Below the pieces are notes generated by a model. The model worked only from the letters and a program-made list of their open reading frames with translations, did not search any database and had not been told where the DNA came from. 64,000 nt of DNA from Murimonas intestini (GTDB lineage Bacteria; Bacillota; Clostridia; Lachnospirales; Lachnospiraceae): the NCBI RefSeq assembly GCF_024622195.1, contig NZ_JANKBI010000005.1, positions 1 through 64,000 of the forward strand, in the 5' to 3' direction. Every line of letters begins with the position of its first letter. Position 1 is the stretch's first letter. This document shows positions 7,217-16,266 of this stretch, in pieces. The position numbers and the translations under genes are program-made.

Positions 7217-9931
7217 TCACTCCTTGTCAAAATCTGTGTACCCCAGCCTCACATCTTCCATATGCCTGGCCATGTCTTCCGGCAGATTCTCAAATAAATA
7301 ATTCTTGCTGCTCTTCTGCTTTTCCAGATATTCGCTGCGGATCTCTTTTCTGACCAGCTCTACCTCATCCTTCAGACCCTGGGCCGACATCCTGTCAGCG
7401 CCCTGTCCCAGTATGATGACCTGCTCTAAAGCATCAGAAGTAGCCACTGTAACATGATGCTTCCTTCCAATCTCGTGCACAGCCTTTTCGATGTACTGGT
7501 CAGCAGTCTCCGCCTCTTTCGTGTAGACAACAAATATATTGTGGTACTTCTGGACATCTCCCTTATTTCCCGGCACTTTGTAAGCATCAAACACCAGGAT
7601 AAGGGTCATCTTCTTAAATCCCTGATAATTACAAAGGACATCCATAAGCTTATTTCTGGCGCCCTCAATATTCACTTCTGCCAGCTCCCGCAGATCTTCC
7701 CAGGCAAAAATAATATTATATCCGTCCACCAGAAGATATTCCTCTGATCTTTCTCTGGTTTTGGGTCTGTGGACAGCGCTGCTCTGGATATTCTCAGCCG
7801 CTCTTCTCCCCGCTGTCCCTCCCCGGTTAAACCGGTTGCGCTCCCTCTTTACAGGCCCGTATGTTCTCTCGAATATCTCTTCCAGCTCCTTTGGGTCTGC
7901 CCATCTGTCCTGATTCTCTGTATCCCTTCTTTCCCTGATCTGCTGCACCTCTTCTTCACGCTGTCTCATGATATCATTCTTTAAAACACTCTCAAGGTGC
8001 ATATAATCACGCACCTTGTCCCAGCTGACTACAAACCCTGCCCCGCGGGCGCAGAATACAGACCCTGTAGGATTCTCCAGATCTTTCTCAGAATCGTAAC
8101 CTGCCGCCTCTATTACCTCTTCTGCATTATGGCAGGGCTCATACCCCGCCAGAGAACAGGATAATCTTCCTCTGCCGCTCGTATATGCAGTGACCTCCCT
8201 CTGGTAGCCCTGCATTCTTTCTGCTGGCGCCCTGCCGGTGATGACAGTCATCTCCCCATCTATCTGAGGATTCTTAAAACTTCCGTACATCTTCTGGATG
8301 TCTGAAATTGCCCTCCCCATTTTGTCTGAAGGCACTTCCAGCCTGAATTCATACACTGGCTCCAGCAGGATGCACTTCCCCATCTTCAGTCCCTGACGCA
8401 CCGCTCTGTAGGTAGCCTGACGGAAATCCCCGCCTTCAGTATGCTTCAGATGGGATCTGCCTGTCAGCAGAGTGATCCGCATATCTGTGATCTCCGCCCC
8501 TGTCAGCACCCCCGGATGGCGTTTCTCTTCCAGATGGGTGAGTACCAGCCTCTGCCAGTTCCCGTCCAGGATATCTTCACTGCAGGCAGTGGCAAACTGC
8601 AGGCCGCTGCCTGCCTCCAGAGGTTCCAGCAGCAGATGCACCTCCGCATAATGGCGCAGCGGTTCAAAATGTCCCACACCCTCCACCGGTTCCAGTATGG
8701 TCTCTTTATACACAATACTTCCTGAGCCAAATTCAACCTTTACCCCAAACCGCTCCTGTATCATGCTCTTGAGGATCTCTATCTGCACCTCCCCCATCAC
8801 CTGGGCATGTATCTCCTGAAGCTGCTCATTCCACACAATATGGAGCTGCGGCTCTTCTTCCTCCAGCTGGCACAGCTTCAAAAACATACCATGTACATCA
8901 CAGTCTTCAGGAAGCTGGATCTGATATGTCAGGACAGGCTCCAGGACGGGAAGCTCAGATGCCTCCTCAATTCCAATCCCCTCCCCTGAAAACGTACTAT
9001 CCAGCCCCGTAACCGCACAGATCGTCCCCGCAGGAGCCTCTTTCACAGACCGGAATGAGGCGCCTGAATAAATACGTATCTGATCAGCCTTCTCCTCCCT
9101 GCTGCCTGAAAGCTGCATCTTTACCTTCAGGGCTCCCCCTGTTATCTTCATATGGGTAAGCCTGTTTCCCTGGGCATCCCTGGATATTTTATATATTTTT
9201 GCGCCAAATTCCTCCTGATACACACTGCTGCCTGTATACTTATCAAGCCCCTGAAGAAATTCTTCTACCCCCTCCACCTTCAGGGCAGAGCCAAAATAAC
9301 ACGGAAATACTTTCCTTGCGCGGATCAATTCCACTGTCTCTTCCCTGCTGATGCTGCCCTTTTCCAGATATGCCTCCAGCGCTTTCTCATCGCACATGGC
9401 CAGGTTTTCCATAAAGCTTTCATCTGAATCATCTGCTCCGAACTCCACGCATCTCTCGTCCAGCCGCACTTTCAATTCATCCAGCAGCTTTTCCCGGACA
9501 CAGCCGGGCTGATCCATTTTATTAATAAATAAAAATACAGGGATGCTGTAACGCCGGAGCAGCCTCCACAGCGTTTCCACATGTCCCTGCACTCCATCTG
9601 CCCCGCTGATGACAAGCACTGCATAATCAAGGACCTGCAGTGTCCTTTCCATTTCGGCAGAAAAATCCACATGTCCCGGAGTATCCAGCAGGGTCACTGA
9701 CTTCTCCCCCAGAACTGCCTCAGCCTGCTTTGAAAAAATAGTGATCCCTCTGGATCTCTCCAGCTCATATGTGTCCAGAAAGGCATTTCCATGATCTACC
9801 CTGCCCGGCTTCCTTATCTCTCCCCGCAGATAGAGGATACTCTCGGCCAGAGTAGTCTTCCCTGCGTCCACATGGGCCAGAATGCCTATTACTAATTTAT
9901 TTGTATGGATTAATCTCTTTATCTGTGTCAT
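7217..9931 (-). CDS. TetM-like ribosomal GTPase fused to a YacP/NYN nuclease domain
   Basis: About 904 aa. The N-terminal two thirds is an EF-G-like translational GTPase of the tetracycline ribosomal-protection type: G1 AHVDAGKTT near 18-27, switch I RSRGITIF, G3 DTPGHVDFS near 85, G4 NKMD near 139, and a domain IV/V tail with YTSGRGRLSCSLAGYEPC. The last about 170 residues are a YacP/NYN domain (LVDGYNIIFAWEDL, LVFDAYKVPG, TADQYIEKAVHEIG, TSD), a PIN-like RNase fold. The frame is open back to 10012, but a TATAAT at 10013-10018 would put the transcript start inside that extension, so the ATG at 9931 is preferred although its ribosome site is poor. Whether it confers tetracycline resistance is not shown. 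Confidence 0.88.
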   Translation of the reverse strand: MTQIKRLIHTNKLVIGILAHVDAGKTTLAESILYLRGEIRKPGRVDHGNAFLDTYELERSRGITIFSKQAEAVLGEKSVTLLDTPGHVDFSAEMERTLQVLDYAVLVISGADGVQGHVETLWRLLRRYSIPVFLFINKMDQPGCVREKLLDELKVRLDERCVEFGADDSDESFMENLAMCDEKALEAYLEKGSISREETVELIRARKVFPCYFGSALKVEGVEEFLQGLDKYTGSSVYQEEFGAKIYKISRDAQGNRLTHMKITGGALKVKMQLSGSREEKADQIRIYSGASFRSVKEAPAGTICAVTGLDSTFSGEGIGIEEASELPVLEPVLTYQIQLPEDCDVHGMFLKLCQLEEEEPQLHIVWNEQLQEIHAQVMGEVQIEILKSMIQERFGVKVEFGSGSIVYKETILEPVEGVGHFEPLRHYAEVHLLLEPLEAGSGLQFATACSEDILDGNWQRLVLTHLEEKRHPGVLTGAEITDMRITLLTGRSHLKHTEGGDFRQATYRAVRQGLKMGKCILLEPVYEFRLEVPSDKMGRAISDIQKMYGSFKNPQIDGEMTVITGRAPAERMQGYQREVTAYTSGRGRLSCSLAGYEPCHNAEEVIEAAGYDSEKDLENPTGSVFCARGAGFVVSWDKVRDYMHLESVLKNDIMRQREEEVQQIRERRDTENQDRWADPKELEEIFERTYGPVKRERNRFNRGGTAGRRAAENIQSSAVHRPKTRERSEEYLLVDGYNIIFAWEDLRELAEVNIEGARNKLMDVLCNYQGFKKMTLILVFDAYKVPGNKGDVQKYHNIFVVYTKEAETADQYIEKAVHEIGRKHHVTVATSDALEQVIILGQGADRMSAQGLKDEVELVRKEIRSEYLEKQKSSKNYLFENLPEDMARHMEDVRLGYTDFDKE

Positions 9932-10012
9932 TTTATCTGTAGTCCAATCATTCTTTTTATGCAACTGTGCACTGCCGCCGCAATTGCCGCTTCGCAATAT
10001 AGTGTCTATCAC

Positions 10013-10018
10013 ATTATA
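10013..10018 (-). promoter_or_regulatory. Candidate -10 element for the GTPase operon
   Basis: TATAAT on the minus strand about 80 bp before the preferred start codon. The -35 region at 17-bp spacing (TAGTCA) is weak. This leaves a leader of about 75 nt before the start codon, comparable in position to the attenuated leaders of tet(M)-type genes, though no clear attenuator hairpin was found. Confidence 0.35.
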
Positions 10019-10065
10019 TCATTTCAGCAAATGCTTGACTATAGTGAAATTTTACATATGCCTTG

Positions 10066-12441
10066 TCACTGTACGGTATATATGATCTCCGTGGCTCCTG
10101 TACATGCTGACAGGTCCTGCTCTGTCTCCCTGTAATACCCTGTCATCCACTCCGGACATCTGATCTGCAGTCTGCCTATCTTGTCCTTCATTGACATCCC
10201 ATGCTCTGTCTTATATCTCCTGACACTGCTGATCAGATCTTTCATATGCATACCAAACGCCAGGATATCTTCTTCCCTTCCCTCTGCTCTTTTCCACAGT
10301 TTCTGATGGATAGACAGTTCAGGTTCAAATTTTCTAAAAAACTCCTGATAAAGATATTCTGTAATATGGGGCACAAAGACTGAATACATCTTCATTATTT
10401 CCAACAGGCTGCTATATAGGGCATATTGTCCTGACCTGCGCCTGTCTGCCCCGTGTTTTCCTGGCTGATAAAGCCTTTCTTTTACAATTTCAATATAATA
10501 GTCACAGAAATCTTTCCAGAATAATTCATCCAGCTCATGCCTCGCCTGTCCAGCCTCGTATTCTTCCAGCAGCTTTCCCGTCTTTATAGACGTTTCATTC
10601 ACTCTCTGCAGTATCCACCTGTCAACCGGAAGCAGGCAGGCCGCCGGATCTCCGGTCAATTCAAAATCCCCCAGCTGTGCCATTGAAAATTTAGCGGCAT
10701 TGTATAGCTTGTTTATAAATCTTTTCGATGCTTTCAGCTCATCCTCACTGAAAAATGTATCTGTTCCCAGCCTGGCATTCGCCGCCCAGTACCTTATGGC
10801 GTCCGCTGAATGCATTTCTATCAGCTCCATCGGGGAACTCGAGGCATTATTCTTTGATTTGCTTATTTTCTCCCCAGGCTTTGCAAGCACAAATCCGCTG
10901 ACCATAATGTCCTTCCATGGTATCTCCCCCGTATGGTAGAGACTCCTTACAATCGTATAGAAAGCCCAGGTGCGGATAATTTCGTGTGCCTGATGACGCA
11001 TTCCCATAGGAAGTATCTGCCGGCTCCTGTCTCCCTCCTCCCCGTATCTGGCATTTATCAGCGGCGAGATGGAGGATGTGGCCCATGTATCAAAAACCGC
11101 TCTTTCCGGTATAACTTCCGTACAGCCGCAGCTGCATGAAGACAGAGGCCTGTCTTTCTCTGGATCCACAGGCAGCTGGCAGGGATCTGCTAAGATGGGC
11201 TTTTTACATTCTGCACAATACCATACAGGAAATGGAACTCCAAAATAGCGCTGTCTGGAAATACACCAGTCCCACTTTAAGTTCTGTACCCAGTCCAGAT
11301 ATCTGCTTTTCATCCGGGCCGGATGCCATCTGATCTCATCCGCAGCTTTTATAAAGCGTTCTTTCTCTGTCAGGATATCAATATACCACTGCCTGGACGG
11401 AATAATTTCTACATCTGTCCCGCACCGCTCATGCACTGCCACAGCATGTATCAGTTCTTCCTTTTTTATAATGAGCCCCCTGCTCTCCAGTTCCAGGGCA
11501 ACGGCCCTTCTGGCCTGTGCAGTTTTCATCCCTCCTGTAAAGGGAATGTGCTCTGCTATTCTGCCATCCTTCGTGATTACCTCCTTATAAGGGAGGCTAA
11601 ACTTTTCATACCACTCTGCATCTGTGGAATCCCCGAATGTGGCACACATAACAGCCCCTGTCCCCTTTTCCATACTAACTCCATCATCTTCAAGTACAGG
11701 TATCTCAAATCCATAAAGGGGTACCTTTACCTTCCTTCCCACATATTTTTTATATCTCTTATCTGCCGGGTGTACCAGTACACAGGCACAGCCGGGCAGC
11801 AATTCCGGCCTTGTAGTAGCCACAGGCAGTATTTTCTCCCCCGCATCAAATACCAGATAGTAAAAGCACGATTCACTCTCCTTAGTCTCCAGCTCCGCCT
11901 GTGCTATGGACGTCTGGCACTGCGTGCACCATAACACTGGGGACTCTTTCATATAGGCTTTTCCCTTCTTAACAAGCTCCAGAAACAATTTCTGTGAGAT
12001 CTTCCGTGACTCTTCTGAAACCGTATGATATTCCAGATCCCAGTCAACAGAAAAGCCCAGACTCTTCCACATTTCCCTGAAATCCGCTTCATACCCTTCC
12101 ACAGTCTCCATACACTGCCGCCTAAATTCTTTCCCCGGAATATCCCTGGCATGGATCTTTCTTTCCTTTTCAACCAGCCGCTCTGTAGGCAGACCGTTAT
12201 CGTCAAAACCAAACGGATAAAAGACATCATACCCCTGCATTCGTTTAAAACGCGCTATCATTTCCGCCTGAGTATAGGAAAATACATGGCCTATATGCAG
12301 AGAACCGCTTACAGTGGGCGGCGGTGTATCTATTGAAAATATTTTCTTCTCCCTTCCATTCTGGAACTTATATATTTCATTTTCTTCCCAGAACTTTTGC
12401 ATCTCCCTTTCTGTTCTTTTAAAATCATACTTCTGATTCAT
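10066..12441 (-). CDS. valS: Valyl-tRNA synthetase
   Basis: About 791 aa, a class I aminoacyl-tRNA synthetase charging tRNA-Val. It has the PPPTVSGSLHIGH signature (HIGH about residue 50), the KISKSKN form of the KMSKS loop, and the WTQ/GFDDNGLPTER-type substrate segment. It lacks the long C-terminal coiled-coil arm of the common ~880-aa bacterial ValS, so it belongs to the shorter branch found in some Firmicutes and archaea. The first ATG (12447) abuts the GGAGGT site; the ATG at 12441 has a 7-nt gap and is preferred. The T-box leader immediately upstream independently supports the assignment to an aminoacyl-tRNA synthetase. Confidence 0.95.
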   Translation of the reverse strand: MNQKYDFKRTEREMQKFWEENEIYKFQNGREKKIFSIDTPPPTVSGSLHIGHVFSYTQAEMIARFKRMQGYDVFYPFGFDDNGLPTERLVEKERKIHARDIPGKEFRRQCMETVEGYEADFREMWKSLGFSVDWDLEYHTVSEESRKISQKLFLELVKKGKAYMKESPVLWCTQCQTSIAQAELETKESESCFYYLVFDAGEKILPVATTRPELLPGCACVLVHPADKRYKKYVGRKVKVPLYGFEIPVLEDDGVSMEKGTGAVMCATFGDSTDAEWYEKFSLPYKEVITKDGRIAEHIPFTGGMKTAQARRAVALELESRGLIIKKEELIHAVAVHERCGTDVEIIPSRQWYIDILTEKERFIKAADEIRWHPARMKSRYLDWVQNLKWDWCISRQRYFGVPFPVWYCAECKKPILADPCQLPVDPEKDRPLSSCSCGCTEVIPERAVFDTWATSSISPLINARYGEEGDRSRQILPMGMRHQAHEIIRTWAFYTIVRSLYHTGEIPWKDIMVSGFVLAKPGEKISKSKNNASSSPMELIEMHSADAIRYWAANARLGTDTFFSEDELKASKRFINKLYNAAKFSMAQLGDFELTGDPAACLLPVDRWILQRVNETSIKTGKLLEEYEAGQARHELDELFWKDFCDYYIEIVKERLYQPGKHGADRRRSGQYALYSSLLEIMKMYSVFVPHITEYLYQEFFRKFEPELSIHQKLWKRAEGREEDILAFGMHMKDLISSVRRYKTEHGMSMKDKIGRLQIRCPEWMTGYYRETEQDLSACTGATEIIYTVQ

Positions 12442-12570
12442 GTTCATACCTCCAATTGTATTATATTGAAATACAAAACAGACATAGCGAAAGTATATTT
12501 TTTGTTCCGCGTGCAGCCCTGCCTCCTCCCGGAGGGTTTTATTCTGTAGGAAACTTCGTTGCCTGTAGAA

Positions 12571-12604
12571 TATAAAACGCCCTGAGCTAAATTTAGCTCA
12601 GGGC
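12571..12604 (-). terminator. T-box controlled terminator before valS
   Basis: A perfect GCCCTGAGCTAA / TTAGCTCAGGGC stem (12579-12604) is followed on the minus strand by GTTTTATA. It lies 12 nt downstream of the T-box sequence, as expected for the alternative terminator conformation. Confidence 0.85.
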
Positions 12605-12880
12605 GGGCTGATTTGTCCGTGGTACCACCTGAATTCAGAATATTATTCTGCACTCATAACGATACGGGTACTATCATGTAAGAATAGTCCGATACCGCTT
12701 TCCTTGATAACGGTGGAAATCTCCGTTGGAGTCTACTTGAAGTCATTCTTCTTTCAATCCAAAGCTCAAAGGCTACTTCCATGTTCCCTTCACGAAGATT
12801 TTCACCAGTCATCTTCTCTCTGTGCATCCGGAATAACATGTACTCCTCCTCGTCTACGCTGTTGTCTGTGTTTGTTGAAG
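12579..12880 (-). promoter_or_regulatory. T-box riboswitch leader of valS
   Basis: A leader of about 300 nt with the invariant T-box AGGTGGTACCACGGA at 12616-12630, a Stem I start (GACGAGGAGGAGTACATG near 12855), and the terminator stem at 12579-12604. Uncharged tRNA-Val should pair with the leader and stabilise the antiterminator, allowing valS transcription. The specifier codon could not be placed with certainty by eye. A GTA in the 12775-12780 area is a candidate. Confidence 0.9.
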
Positions 12881-12883
12881 ATC

Positions 12884-12911
12884 ATTATACCAGACCCCTG
12901 GAGTATGTCAA
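12884..12911 (-). promoter_or_regulatory. Promoter of the T-box/valS transcript
   Basis: TTGACA (12906-12911) and TATAAT (12884-12889) on the minus strand with a 16-bp spacer, 26 bp downstream of the deformylase stop codon. Confidence 0.8.
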
Positions 12912-12936
12912 GGCTTTTTTCCTCTTTATCCAGGAC

Positions 12937-13407
12937 CTACTTTTCCTCCTTCAGAGGCAATTCAATCTCAACAGCATGATCCAGAAATACCACCCCATCC
13001 AGATGTTCCAGCTCATGGCAGAAGCACTTTGCCATAATCCCCTCCCTCGTTATGAGGACTTCTTCCCCCCTTTCGTTCAGCGCACTGACTGTGACCGTCT
13101 GGGGTCTGACTGTCTTTCCCATCTTTCCCGGAAAGCTTAAGCATGCCTCTATACACTCCTGCTCCCCGCTGCTTTCTACTATCCTGGGATTCACCAGTTT
13201 CAGGCAGTATTCCCCATAATCTACCACAACCAGCCGCTTTAATATCCCCACCTGATTAGCAGCCAATGCCGCCCCATTTTCAGTATCATGGAGAGTATCC
13301 ATCATGTCATCCAGAAGTTCCAGGACATGGTCATCTATGGTTTCTACTTCCTTACATCTTTTCCTCAACATCTTATCGTCAAACAGACGAATCTTTCTTA
13401 CTGCCAT
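12937..13407 (-). CDS. def: Peptide deformylase (variant motifs)
   Basis: A 156-aa Fe/Zn enzyme that removes the formyl group from nascent N-terminal Met. The three family motifs are present with substitutions: GAALAANQ (45-52; usual GxGLAAxQ), EACLS (87-91; usual EGCLS) and HELEH (131-135; usual HExDH). The metal ligands C89, H131 and H135 and the catalytic E132 are intact, so activity is plausible. The frame extends upstream to 13551, but the ATG at 13407 has AGGAGG six nt before it. The gene overlaps the end of the XRE regulator gene by 29 bp, so both are in one operon. The variant motifs suggest an accessory deformylase. Confidence 0.88.
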   Translation of the reverse strand: MAVRKIRLFDDKMLRKRCKEVETIDDHVLELLDDMMDTLHDTENGAALAANQVGILKRLVVVDYGEYCLKLVNPRIVESSGEQECIEACLSFPGKMGKTVRPQTVTVSALNERGEEVLITREGIMAKCFCHELEHLDGVVFLDHAVEIELPLKEEK

Positions 13408-13642
13408 CTTTTTCCCTCCTGCTGCTGTCAGCCCTTGATTTTCTTTCACTTTCCTCAAATAAAAAAACTTCTTCAATGGTACATTCAAATATACGTGAAA
13501 TATCATAGGCCAGCCAGATGGAAGGCTCACACTTCTCTGTCTCAATAGCATTTATGGCCTGCCTGGATGCTCCAACCAGCTCTCCAAGATTTTCCTGGGT
13601 CATCCCCCGTTTCTCTCTCAGTTCTCTGACTCTGTTCCTCAT
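13379..13642 (-). CDS. XRE-family repressor
   Basis: An 87-aa DNA-binding protein that is almost entirely one helix-turn-helix domain (LREKRGMTQENLGELVGASRQAINAIE, residues 7-33), followed by IFECTIEEVFLFEE and a charged tail. It belongs to the small YozG/Cro-like regulators. The start ATG follows GGGGGAAAT. Its 3' end overlaps the deformylase gene. Two near-palindromic boxes around its own promoter suggest tight autoregulation. Confidence 0.9.
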   Translation of the reverse strand: MRNRVRELREKRGMTQENLGELVGASRQAINAIETEKCEPSIWLAYDISRIFECTIEEVFLFEESERKSRADSSRREKDGSKKDSSV

Positions 13643-13653
13643 ATTTCCCCCTT

Positions 13654-13710
13654 TGTAATGTTAACCTTACATATATTATATACTGTGGTGTGTGTAATGT
13701 CAACCTTACA
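13654..13710 (-). promoter_or_regulatory. XRE promoter with two operator copies
   Basis: On the minus strand TTGACA (13698-13703) and TATAAT (13675-13680) have a 17-bp spacer. Two near-identical 18-bp boxes flank the -10: TGTAAGGTTGACATTACA (13693-13710, covering the -35) and TGTAAGGTTAACATTACA (13654-13671). Each is an imperfect palindrome. Centre-to-centre spacing is 39 bp. Binding of the XRE protein here would block the promoter (inference). Confidence 0.75.
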
Positions 13711-13760
13711 TTAAAATCAGTCCTTTACAAACTGCCCTGCAAAATGGTTATATGATATAA

Positions 13761-13820
13761 AAACCCTTGAAAACGTTGCATTTTCAAGGGTTTGGGTAAT
13801 TCTCTTATAAAGTTTCTTAT
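13761..13820 (+). repeat. 60-bp direct repeat, left copy (att-like)
   Basis: It matches 17562-17621 at 58 of 60 positions. The first 33 bp form a perfect 13-bp stem (AAACCCTTGAAAA / TTTTCAAGGGTTT) around cgttgc, so it may also act as a terminator. The right copy lies immediately downstream of an integrase gene, as expected of an ICE attachment site, so this copy may be the other end of an earlier integration. Confidence 0.75.
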
Positions 13821-13838
13821 ATTATGTATTATGAAATT

Positions 13839-14585
13839 TCAAAACATATGCTCTTCGATTGAGCCGTCTTCTTTTACATCCATGAAGCACTCTGAAAATT
13901 CATCACTATCCATAATCATTAAAACGCGATGCATTCCGACAGCTAGTTCCTTCTGTTCATATTCTTCTCGTGGAATCCAGTAAACTCTGCCCTCTTCCGA
14001 GCTTTTCAATTCTCCTTCAAATTGATCTGCCCGGTAAAGATATCCAACGTTATGGAATCCGTCCCGATACCAGTGATAGATTCCTTTCAACACAGGATTC
14101 TTGATGCGCAGGCCGGTCTCTTCCAATATTTCACGCACAACGGCATCATGAAATGTTTACCTAGTCTCTACATGTCCGCCTGGAAACGTTGTTCCGGTAT
14201 AAGTGTTATTTACCTTATCCAGTGCAAGCACTTCGTTTCCACGGCAGACCATGCACATGTTCATGAAAATCACAGTATCTGGCGGATGCTTACGAAGAGT
14301 ATCCTCCTTCTGAATTCGTTCGCAGATCTTCGCACGTTTGCCCTGGTATCTTGACGCAATCTCCCCATATGGTATCCAAATATCAGCGGCTTCAATATGA
14401 TCATAAACTGCTGCAATCACAGCATCATCTGTCTTAGCAGTTGGAAATTCACCTGTCTGTTCGTGAAACTTTCTAGTCTCCTCATACATCCATTGTGCAA
14501 TCTTATCTTTCTGCTTCTGTTTAAGCTGGTTATAACTCTTGGTAGTCTGGAGAAGCTTGCCTCCCACTTTTATATGATTTTTCAT
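13839..14585 (-). pseudogene. NUDIX hydrolase with a stop inside the Nudix box
   Basis: Read from 14585, the frame is open to a TAA at 14155-14157 and then continues in the same frame to 13839. The stop falls within the Nudix box: PGGHVETR, stop, TFHDAVVREILEETG. Spacing is exactly right for GX5EX7REUXEEXGU, so a single base change (probably GAA to TAA) inactivated an otherwise intact 8-oxo-dGTP-type pyrophosphohydrolase. Upstream is a family-specific N-terminal region (KQKDKIAQWMYEE). A GTG at 14642 is an alternative start. Readthrough cannot be excluded. Confidence 0.8.
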
Positions 14586-14810
14586 CTTTATATTATTCGC
14601 CGCTCCTTTTTTGCCATTCACATACAATCGGATTCCAATCACCTGAACGTTCCTTATTACCTACCCAAACATTCCAAAATAGGTAATCCTAAAACGATAG
14701 CCTTTTTAGTTGGTAATGCAGGTAGTAAGACCAAAGCCCATCTGAATTATGCCAAGCCTTTCCGTTCTACTGTGTGATTGTCAAAGGCGGTGCAGCCATT
14801 CAACCGAATG

Positions 14811-15677
14811 TTATTTAAATTCTAACATCAGCGAATCACAAACGGGCCTATATCCTATTTTTTTATAAATACTATTCGATATTGGATTTAATAAATCTGT
14901 GTATAATACGCACTTCGTAAATCCCTTATCTAAGGCAATTTGACTGATTTGAGCCACACATGAGGAGGCGTAACCCTTTCCACGATAATAAGGAGGAGTA
15001 TATACAAATGCCACACCGATAGCTGTTTGCATTTCTCTTGTATATCCTGCCATAGAGACAGGTATCCCATTATCTTCGAGAACGTAGAGCTTTTGTCCCG
15101 ATAATTGGTAGCGATAAGATTTTCCATCTTGCGGAATGGACATTTCTGTTTTTCCATAAATATTCGCTGCATTAAATGCTTCAACCCAATATGGGAAAAA
15201 GTACATATCTTTTTCATCCAGCAAACGTACAACACCAAATTGTTTAATATCCGGATTTACTGCTTTAAGCTCATATATTCGCTGACTCATGATTGTTTTA
15301 AAGGTCAATCCCTTTTGAGCAGTATATTTTTCTGCAAAATACTCCGCTAAGACTTTTTCGGTTGTCACGCCGGGAATTTCATGGTCTTTCAACCCATCTA
15401 TCATACAGTCTATAGCGTCTGAATTAATAATATTATCTGTTGCATAAAGAGTAATATTATGTGGTGGTGTCATTACCGCGGTAAGCTGTATCCCGTTTAC
15501 ATCCGAAATAGTTGCCATGAGCCAATTAACAGGATCGCGCCAGCCTGTTTTGTCTTTCCCTTCATGTCCAATTATAATATTGCCGAGAGAAATCATATTC
15601 TGTGCCTCGTGACGCATTAATATACCATAAGTATCCCTGTAAAACTCATGCACATCTGTATACAACTTGAATCGCAC
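14811..15677 (-). CDS. GNAT family N-acetyltransferase
   Basis: A 288-aa acetyltransferase with a long N-terminal region and a C-terminal GNAT domain (about 185-288). The acetyl-CoA loop is YYRGKGYASSCVAQI and the closing motif is LNPISNSIYKKIGYRPVCDS. The start is GTG at 15677 with GGAGG eight nt upstream. The AT-rich composition and position inside the repeat-bracketed island suggest acquired DNA. The substrate is unknown. Between it and the NUDIX remnant (14586-14810) nothing convincing was found. Confidence 0.85.
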   Translation of the reverse strand: MRFKLYTDVHEFYRDTYGILMRHEAQNMISLGNIIIGHEGKDKTGWRDPVNWLMATISDVNGIQLTAVMTPPHNITLYATDNIINSDAIDCMIDGLKDHEIPGVTTEKVLAEYFAEKYTAQKGLTFKTIMSQRIYELKAVNPDIKQFGVVRLLDEKDMYFFPYWVEAFNAANIYGKTEMSIPQDGKSYRYQLSGQKLYVLEDNGIPVSMAGYTREMQTAIGVAFVYTPPYYRGKGYASSCVAQISQIALDKGFTKCVLYTDLLNPISNSIYKKIGYRPVCDSLMLEFK

Positions 15678-15745
15678 TGTAACATCCTCCTTTTTTCACA
15701 CCATAGAACTATCTTCGCGCCCTACTTTAAGTGTAGCCACACTTC

Positions 15746-16219
15746 CTATGCTTGCTCTTCTCTTGGAGCATATCTTAGTCTGTCAGGTTCATCACAAATC
15801 TCTTTCAATATATTTTCAATATTAAAAACCTCATATTCTTCTTGTTTAACTGTTGTTTTCCCTGTTTTCATTTCTGTATTTATTCTTATGCCATGCCGTG
15901 AAATAAAGGGAGCTTCTTTTATTGAAAATACCCCTTTTGAAACGTCATCTTGCATTATCGTAACTCTGCTTGAATACTTCCCGCCTTCACTTTTCACCTT
16001 CAAAGATTCTTCCAATAATTTTCTACTATATTCCATCTTCACTAATTCAGTAAATAATGGTTCATATACCTTTGCAAGAACTTCTGAATAAAATTCTCTA
16101 TTCTTTTCTTTAAAATATTTGTATAACGCCCATGCGCCACCAATTACCACAGTGGCACATGTAATAATTGGTATGGCATATGACACTATATTCTACACCA
16201 CTGGTAATAAATTATCCAT
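15746..16219 (-). pseudogene. Small membrane-anchored protein with amber at codon 9
   Basis: An ATG at 16219 has GGAG at the right distance and reads MDNLLPVV, then TAG (16193-16195), then NIVSYAIPIITCATVVIGGAWAL in the same frame, a transmembrane segment. About 120 soluble, charged residues follow (ending YAPREEQA at 15746). A CAG-to-TAG change most simply explains it. Reinitiation at GTG 16186 would give a 146-aa protein but has no ribosome site. The function is unrecognised. Alternatively it is a shorter functional gene. Confidence 0.55.
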
Positions 16220-16231
16220 TAAAATTACTCC

Positions 16232-16260
16232 TTTACAAACCGCCCCTTGAGTGGTATATT
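16232..16260 (+). promoter_or_regulatory. Antitoxin RNA promoter, cassette 1
   Basis: TTTACA (16232-16237) and TATATT (16255-16260) with a 17-bp spacer on the + strand. The same geometry occurs in cassette 2. Confidence 0.7.
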
Positions 16261-16266
16261 TTAAGT

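Noticed and set aside
7217..9931. Acquired tetracycline resistance gene tet(M/O/W)
   Set aside because: The N-terminus and C-terminal nuclease domain differ from the classical resistance proteins, and it sits in an ordinary chromosomal operon. Resistance cannot be claimed from sequence alone.
14643..14777. + strand tail reading KIGNPKTIAFLVGNAG..AHLNYAKPFRST
   Set aside because: It looks somewhat protein-like but has no start of its own, lies mostly antisense to the NUDIX remnant and matches no family that I can name. It could be a gene fragment.
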